NCBI GenBank assembly: GCA_964609965.1
Contig: CAZSTS010000020.1
Span: 1-42,627, forward strand
Length of the DNA stretch: 42,627 bases
DNA from: JAHJDR01 sp964609965
GTDB taxonomy: Bacteria > UBA10199 > JADGCS01
Direction: 5' to 3'
Shown: one piece after another, positions 39,680 to 42,627 of the stretch
Numbering within the stretch: position 1 is the first letter of the stretch
How the letters are laid out: every line of letters begins with the position of its first letter
Notes under the pieces: model-generated
What the model saw: the letters and a program-made list of their open reading frames with translations, nothing else
Told to the model about the DNA's origin: nothing
Databases searched by the model: none
Made by a program: the position numbers and the translations under genes

Positions 39680-41150
39680 GGCAATCTGCCATGGTGCCAT
39701 TTAAATTAGATGTTTTAAATCTGGCAAAACCAAAATTGGCTGAAAACCCGTTACCATCATTATTAGTTGAGCCTAGCTGAATGGAAAGTCTCGCATCATC
39801 CCAAGTAGAAATCGAACGGCTGTCAATTTCATCAAGATCACAACTGCTGCTGCCATCTGCACATTGCATATTTGTTTCGTTAAGCTTGATATAATTTTCA
39901 CCATCTGTGCTGAGATACGTTGTGAGTGCATTGCTATAAGCTGTTTGGCAGACATAAAAGTCTTCGGTCATAGTCGATTTTCCAACAAAATCGTCAGAAC
40001 TATCTGTATCTGGTATGCCAAAAATAAAATCACCTGGGTCATTTTGGTAGACTGAGAGCCAACCAGTGTAACTCGCTACACCATTGTAACCTGCCATGAT
40101 CCCGTTAAGTCCGGTAAATGCAGAATCAGTGGCTTGAACAAGAATCATATCTAATACAGCGCCTGTTGTGCCCAAGGTTGCTAAACTAGAAACATACACG
40201 GTAAAGGCGCCAGATTTTGATTCAGCGTGAATAAGGTCATAATAAATATCACGTGACTCAGTCAGATTTTCGACTGTAAGAACCAGGTTACCGCCAGTGG
40301 CTTCCCAGGTATAGTCACCTGATGTCAGGCAATCATCATCACTTTCACAATCTTTAATCCAGCAGCTATTACTACTCACTGTGGTTGCGGTTTCAAACTC
40401 GTTATCTGAGGAATTAAAGAATGTGTCATAGTCCTCATACCCTGTCATGGACAATATGAGGTAATAATCTGTAGGTGTATCGCAACCTTCTACACTAGAG
40501 ATAGTAGATGTACAGCTTGTTCTATCGCCACTCATTGTGCAATCTCCAGCAGTAACAGATGTGTCATCATCAGAACTCACAGCGACAGTAGGTGTGAGGC
40601 TAGCTGAAAGGGCGGAACTAAAGTTGAAAGTAATGTCAACAGAACCACCACTGGTTGATGTGATAGATGTTTTTGTGACCGAGCTGACAAGTGTAGCGCC
40701 AGAGGTTGTAAAGGTCTCGGTTGTATCATCAATACAGGTTGAGGAAGAGTCTTGTACGCCAGCTACGGTAACAGTGTAGCTGGCATTTTCATCGAGCGTA
40801 TCATGCCCGCAAGTGAGTGTTTTATTTGTGCTGTCGTAACTAATACCTGAACAGAGTGTATCACCACTGCCGTCCTTTTGAAGTTTAATGAGGTTGAACC
40901 AACTCAAGGGTTCTGTGACAGCTGCTGAAAAAACAGCTTTAACAGTTGCTGAACCAGAGACATTGGTTGATGTTGAGGAGGGCGTAATAGTCACTGTTGT
41001 TGTAGAACTACCACCGCCTCCGCCTCCGCCTTCATCATCGTCACTACTTGAGCCGCCACAGCCAAGTATTTGATAGAAACTCCCCATAACAAGAAGAAGG
41101 ATGGCTATGGTGACTAATGTTCTCATTTTTTTACAAACTAAGGTTTTCAT
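39663..41150 (-). CDS. Secreted lipoprotein with bacterial Ig-like (Big_5) domain
   Basis: A 495-residue lipoprotein. The signal peptide ends at lipobox ILGC (VMGSFYQILGCGG), followed by an Asp/Gly/Ser-rich tether with a run of seven glycines. Next is an SbsA-type Ig-like domain (TNVSGSATVKAVFSAAVTE ... TFTTSG) and a second beta-rich region. The C-terminal part (about 270-495: YDLIHAESKSGAFTVYVSS, FYVCQTAYSNALTTYLSTDG) resembles lectin/LamG-like sandwich folds, a weak impression only. The biased Ser/Thr/Asp composition is typical of surface-exposed proteins. GGGGGT precedes the ATG. It is 25 bp downstream of the Cys-rich gene and probably cotranscribed. Confidence 0.75.
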   Translation of the reverse strand: MKTLVCKKMRTLVTIAILLLVMGSFYQILGCGGSSSDDDEGGGGGGGSSTTTVTITPSSTSTNVSGSATVKAVFSAAVTEPLSWFNLIKLQKDGSGDTLCSGISYDSTNKTLTCGHDTLDENASYTVTVAGVQDSSSTCIDDTTETFTTSGATLVSSVTKTSITSTSGGSVDITFNFSSALSASLTPTVAVSSDDDTSVTAGDCTMSGDRTSCTSTISSVEGCDTPTDYYLILSMTGYEDYDTFFNSSDNEFETATTVSSNSCWIKDCESDDDCLTSGDYTWEATGGNLVLTVENLTESRDIYYDLIHAESKSGAFTVYVSSLATLGTTGAVLDMILVQATDSAFTGLNGIMAGYNGVASYTGWLSVYQNDPGDFIFGIPDTDSSDDFVGKSTMTEDFYVCQTAYSNALTTYLSTDGENYIKLNETNMQCADGSSSCDLDEIDSRSISTWDDARLSIQLGSTNNDGNGFSANFGFARFKTSNLNGTMADCPRMTR

Positions 41151-41175
41151 TTAAAACCCCCATCAAAGTCAAAAA

Positions 41176-41700
41176 TTAAATACACGTTGCAACCCACCAT
41201 TCTGTTGGCATGCAATATAGTTCACATTCACAACCGCAACCTGTGCAGCAGGTGCTAGCAGCTGCTGTGCCGCCATACCGACAACGGCAGTTTGAAATGC
41301 AAGAATTGCAATCCGAAATTGTTCCGCAAGAACCACCACTGGTTGTTGTTCCTTCGCTGTCCTCGACACCAGAACCTCCGACGTAGGTACTGTCTTCGTC
41401 TTCTGTGCTTGTTGAACTTGAAGCATAGGTGAGGCAGTTATCGACTGCAGATGCTGTACAGCTCACAGAAGCCAGGCAAGTGATCACGGCAGCATCTGTG
41501 GAAGCACAGGCTGAGACGCATTCGGTCTCGAGCATGGCAGAGCCACTCGAATTATTTATGCTTATGCTACAGGTATCGTAGATATTTGAGCACGCATCTT
41601 CACATGTGGCTGTTGTATTATCACATGATGAGGCTGCTTGAGTTGTTTGTATTCCGATGAATAGAGAAAGAATAAGAGATAAAAAGAAAAAAAGTCGCAT
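41176..41700 (-). CDS. Cysteine-rich secreted protein, unknown family
   Basis: A 174-residue preprotein with a signal peptide (RLFFFLSLILSLFIGIQTTQA) and a mature part of about 150 residues containing 21 cysteines. The first cysteine block (CDNTTATCEDACSNIYDTC) is separated by a Ser/Thr/Glu-rich linker (about 95-120) from a very dense second block (CGTISDCNSCISNCRCRYGG, then CCTGCGCECELYC). Disulfide-stabilised or metal-binding roles are possible. The second ATG of a tandem pair (41700) is preferred since AGGAGGG abuts the first. The strong ribosome binding site suggests high expression. It precedes the Ig-like lipoprotein gene, so a shared surface structure is plausible. Confidence 0.7.
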   Translation of the reverse strand: MRLFFFLSLILSLFIGIQTTQAASSCDNTTATCEDACSNIYDTCSISINNSSGSAMLETECVSACASTDAAVITCLASVSCTASAVDNCLTYASSSTSTEDEDSTYVGGSGVEDSEGTTTSGGSCGTISDCNSCISNCRCRYGGTAAASTCCTGCGCECELYCMPTEWWVATCI

Positions 41701-41703
41701 CAT

Positions 41704-41884
41704 CCCTCCTTTGTCGCGGCGTAGCCCTAGCGACTCGTGGTGAGCGAAGTCGAACCAAGCCGGACTCTTTGAGATTTTATTGAATAAAAATCACATAGTA
41801 TGAATATATTATTTCGTAAAGGATTTGTTTGGAAAGCTAGCTGACGTACCGAGGTTATCGCAAATTGCGATAACCTAAAAGTAA
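41704..41884. other. Intergenic region with GC-rich tract and 25-bp palindrome
   Basis: The part next to the Cys-rich gene (about 41711-41762) is unusually GC-rich (GCGGCGTAGCCCTAGCGACT and GAGCGAAGTCGAACC). Beyond an AT-rich spacer is a perfect inverted repeat at 41852-41876: 12-bp arms AGGTTATCGCAA and TTGCGATAACCT around one A. It lies just past the stop codon of the ORF6N gene and may be a protein-binding site or a terminator stem without a T-tract in that direction. Confidence 0.5.
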
Positions 41885-42394
41885 TCACTTCGTCTTAAAA
41901 CCAATTTTCTTTTTTGAAGAATTTGGTGGGGTCATGAGTTGTCTCAAAGCATCAAACACGGCTTTGAATTGATGGTTGTATTGTTTTTCCATTTCGTTAA
42001 TTTTTTTTGCTAGTTCTTTATTGGTGGCTAACATTTCTCTCAATTTAACAAAGGCTCTTATAATATTGATGTTAACCTGAAGGGCTCTCTTACTATTGAG
42101 TACAGTTGAAAGCATGGCAACACCCTGTTCAGTGAACGCATATGGCAAATACCGTCTGCCGCCTCTAGCTTTCTTTGAGGTCACAATTTGTGACCTCAAA
42201 CGTGTAACCTCTTGATTTGTAAGGGTAATCATAAAATCTTTGGGAAATCTTTCGCTATTACGTTTAACAGCTTGAAGCAGAACTTTTGTTTTAACATCAT
42301 ATAATTCAGCCAGATCACTATCTAACATGACTTTTTGTCCTTGGATCCAGTAAATTTTGTTTTTAATTTGTTCTAATGAAACTTCTATTTTCAT
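41885..42394 (-). CDS. ORF6N domain DNA-binding protein
   Basis: A 169-residue protein. ORF6N covers residues about 10-95 (IYWIQGQKVMLDSDLAELYDV, RFPKDFMITLTNQEVTRLRSQ, YLPYAFTEQGVAMLS), then a coiled helical tail (LREMLATNKELAKKINEMEKQ) and a basic C-terminus. ORF6N proteins are common in phages and bacterial accessory DNA, and their targets are mostly unknown. AGGAG precedes the ATG. A consensus sigma-54 element lies 38 bp upstream with a GGGACT array beyond it. The codons for the conserved LRSQIVTSK motif form a perfect DNA palindrome. Confidence 0.88.
   Translation of the reverse strand: MKIEVSLEQIKNKIYWIQGQKVMLDSDLAELYDVKTKVLLQAVKRNSERFPKDFMITLTNQEVTRLRSQIVTSKKARGGRRYLPYAFTEQGVAMLSTVLNSKRALQVNINIIRAFVKLREMLATNKELAKKINEMEKQYNHQFKAVFDALRQLMTPPNSSKKKIGFKTK
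42174..42200. repeat. 27-bp perfect palindrome inside the ORF6N gene
   Basis: Arms TTTGAGGTCACAA (42174-42186) and TTGTGACCTCAAA (42188-42200) flank a single T. It encodes the RSQIVTSK region of the ORF6N protein. AGGT..ACCT ends with an AT centre are shared with the palindrome at 41852-41876 outside the gene. Confidence 0.6.
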
Positions 42395-42431
42395 GATAGG
42401 CTCCTTTTTTTCAATTCATATAAAAATTTTA

Positions 42432-42447
42432 AGCAAGAGATGTGCCA
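42432..42447 (-). promoter_or_regulatory. Sigma-54 -24/-12 promoter of the ORF6N gene (site C)
   Basis: The minus strand reads TGGCAC-ATCTC-TTGCT, a full match to the RpoN consensus TGGCAC-N5-TTGCW. It is 38 bp upstream of the ORF6N start codon and 70 nt downstream of motif array C. Confidence 0.65.
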
Positions 42448-42517
42448 AGAATTATAAAAAAGAAAGGTTGATAAAATAGATAGTTAGAAAAGTGGGATTG
42501 TAAATTAAAATGGATAG

Positions 42518-42565
42518 AGTCCCATTTCCGGGATTCAGTCTCAATTTTGGGACTTAGGTGGGACA
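42518..42565. promoter_or_regulatory. Phased AGTCYC/GGGACT motif array, copy C (variant)
   Basis: AGTCCC 42518, GGGATT 42530, AGTCTC 42537, GGGACT 42549 and GGGACA 42560. Two AGTCYC-to-GGGAYT dyads have the 12-bp spacing found in copies A and B, and the last two elements are 11 bp apart. It sits upstream of the sigma-54 element of the ORF6N gene. Confidence 0.55.
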
Positions 42566-42583
42566 GGGTGTTTGGCCTGAATC

Positions 42584-42625
42584 GGATACATAGGTTACAG
42601 TTTGAACCGGGAACATGGGTAACAC
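42584..42625. mobile_element. Insertion-sequence-like terminus (right edge)
   Basis: GGATACATAGGTTACAG (42584-42600) and GGGAACATGGGTAACAC (42609-42625) are imperfect 17-bp direct repeats with a 25-bp period ending at the window edge. Such reiterated (A)CATRGGTWACA units are found at ends of IS481/IS21-type elements as I recall them. No transposase is in view, so the window probably stops where an element begins. Confidence 0.4.
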
Positions 42626-42627
42626 TA

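Noticed and set aside
1..42627. CRISPR array
   Set aside because: No set of regularly spaced identical repeats with unique spacers occurs. The only regular arrays are the GGGACT motifs, with an 11-bp period and no spacers.

Overview
The window looks like a piece of chromosome, probably a whole contig, from an uncultured Gram-negative, deltaproteobacteria-like bacterium (my inference). It is AT-leaning and gene-dense. The Gram-negative reading rests on the elongasome operon, lipoproteins and secreted proteins with signal peptides, UbiE/UbiX quinone genes, and a bifunctional RelA/SpoT enzyme. Both ends carry short direct repeats resembling insertion-sequence termini (6-40 and 42584-42625). No transposase is present.

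Layout. 1-950: truncated KilA-N gene, a phased GGGACT motif array and a long non-coding stretch. 950-5205: tRNA-Arg(UCU) butted against a methyltransferase gene, then a leftward block of surA_N-type protein, cca, TPR protein and coaE. 5544-11042: the complete mreB-mreC-mreD-mrdA-rodA elongasome operon. 11174-16655: leftward aminopeptidase P, both subunits of a B12-dependent acyl-CoA mutase, a crotonase and a thiolase. 16678-23018: an apparent accessory island with a palindromic repeat, a PIN/RHH toxin-antitoxin pair, a divergent pair of unrecognised genes (607-aa protein with a PD-(D/E)XK-like domain, and 894-aa protein built from six repeats), a HigBA-like pair and a second GGGACT array. 22983-28499: acyl-CoA metabolism resumes with amidase, MeaB GTPase, SCP2 protein, two small membrane proteins and acyl-CoA synthetase. 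28608-30118: amidohydrolase lipoprotein and a second HigBA pair. 30162-37641: yraN, rsh, gmk and two tandem paralogous membrane proteins. 37911-39679: queF, ubiE, ubiX. 39663-41700: Ig-like lipoprotein and a Cys-rich secreted protein. 41885-end: ORF6N gene and a third GGGACT array.

How the genes work together. The mutase, MeaB chaperone, thiolase, crotonase, acyl-CoA synthetase and SCP2 protein form a split fatty or branched acyl-CoA catabolic cluster, interrupted by the island. The large mutase subunit has Phe81 and Gln199 where methylmalonyl-CoA mutase has Tyr89 and Arg207. That is the isobutyryl-CoA mutase pattern, so the automatic methylmalonyl label may be wrong.

The two best candidates for something undescribed are these. 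First, a dispersed regulatory module: an AGTCYC/GGGACT array with the same internal spacing at two loci and a variant at a third, each 40-70 bp upstream of a sigma-54-like -24/-12 element. Second, the divergent nuclease-like/six-repeat gene pair between two toxin-antitoxin modules.
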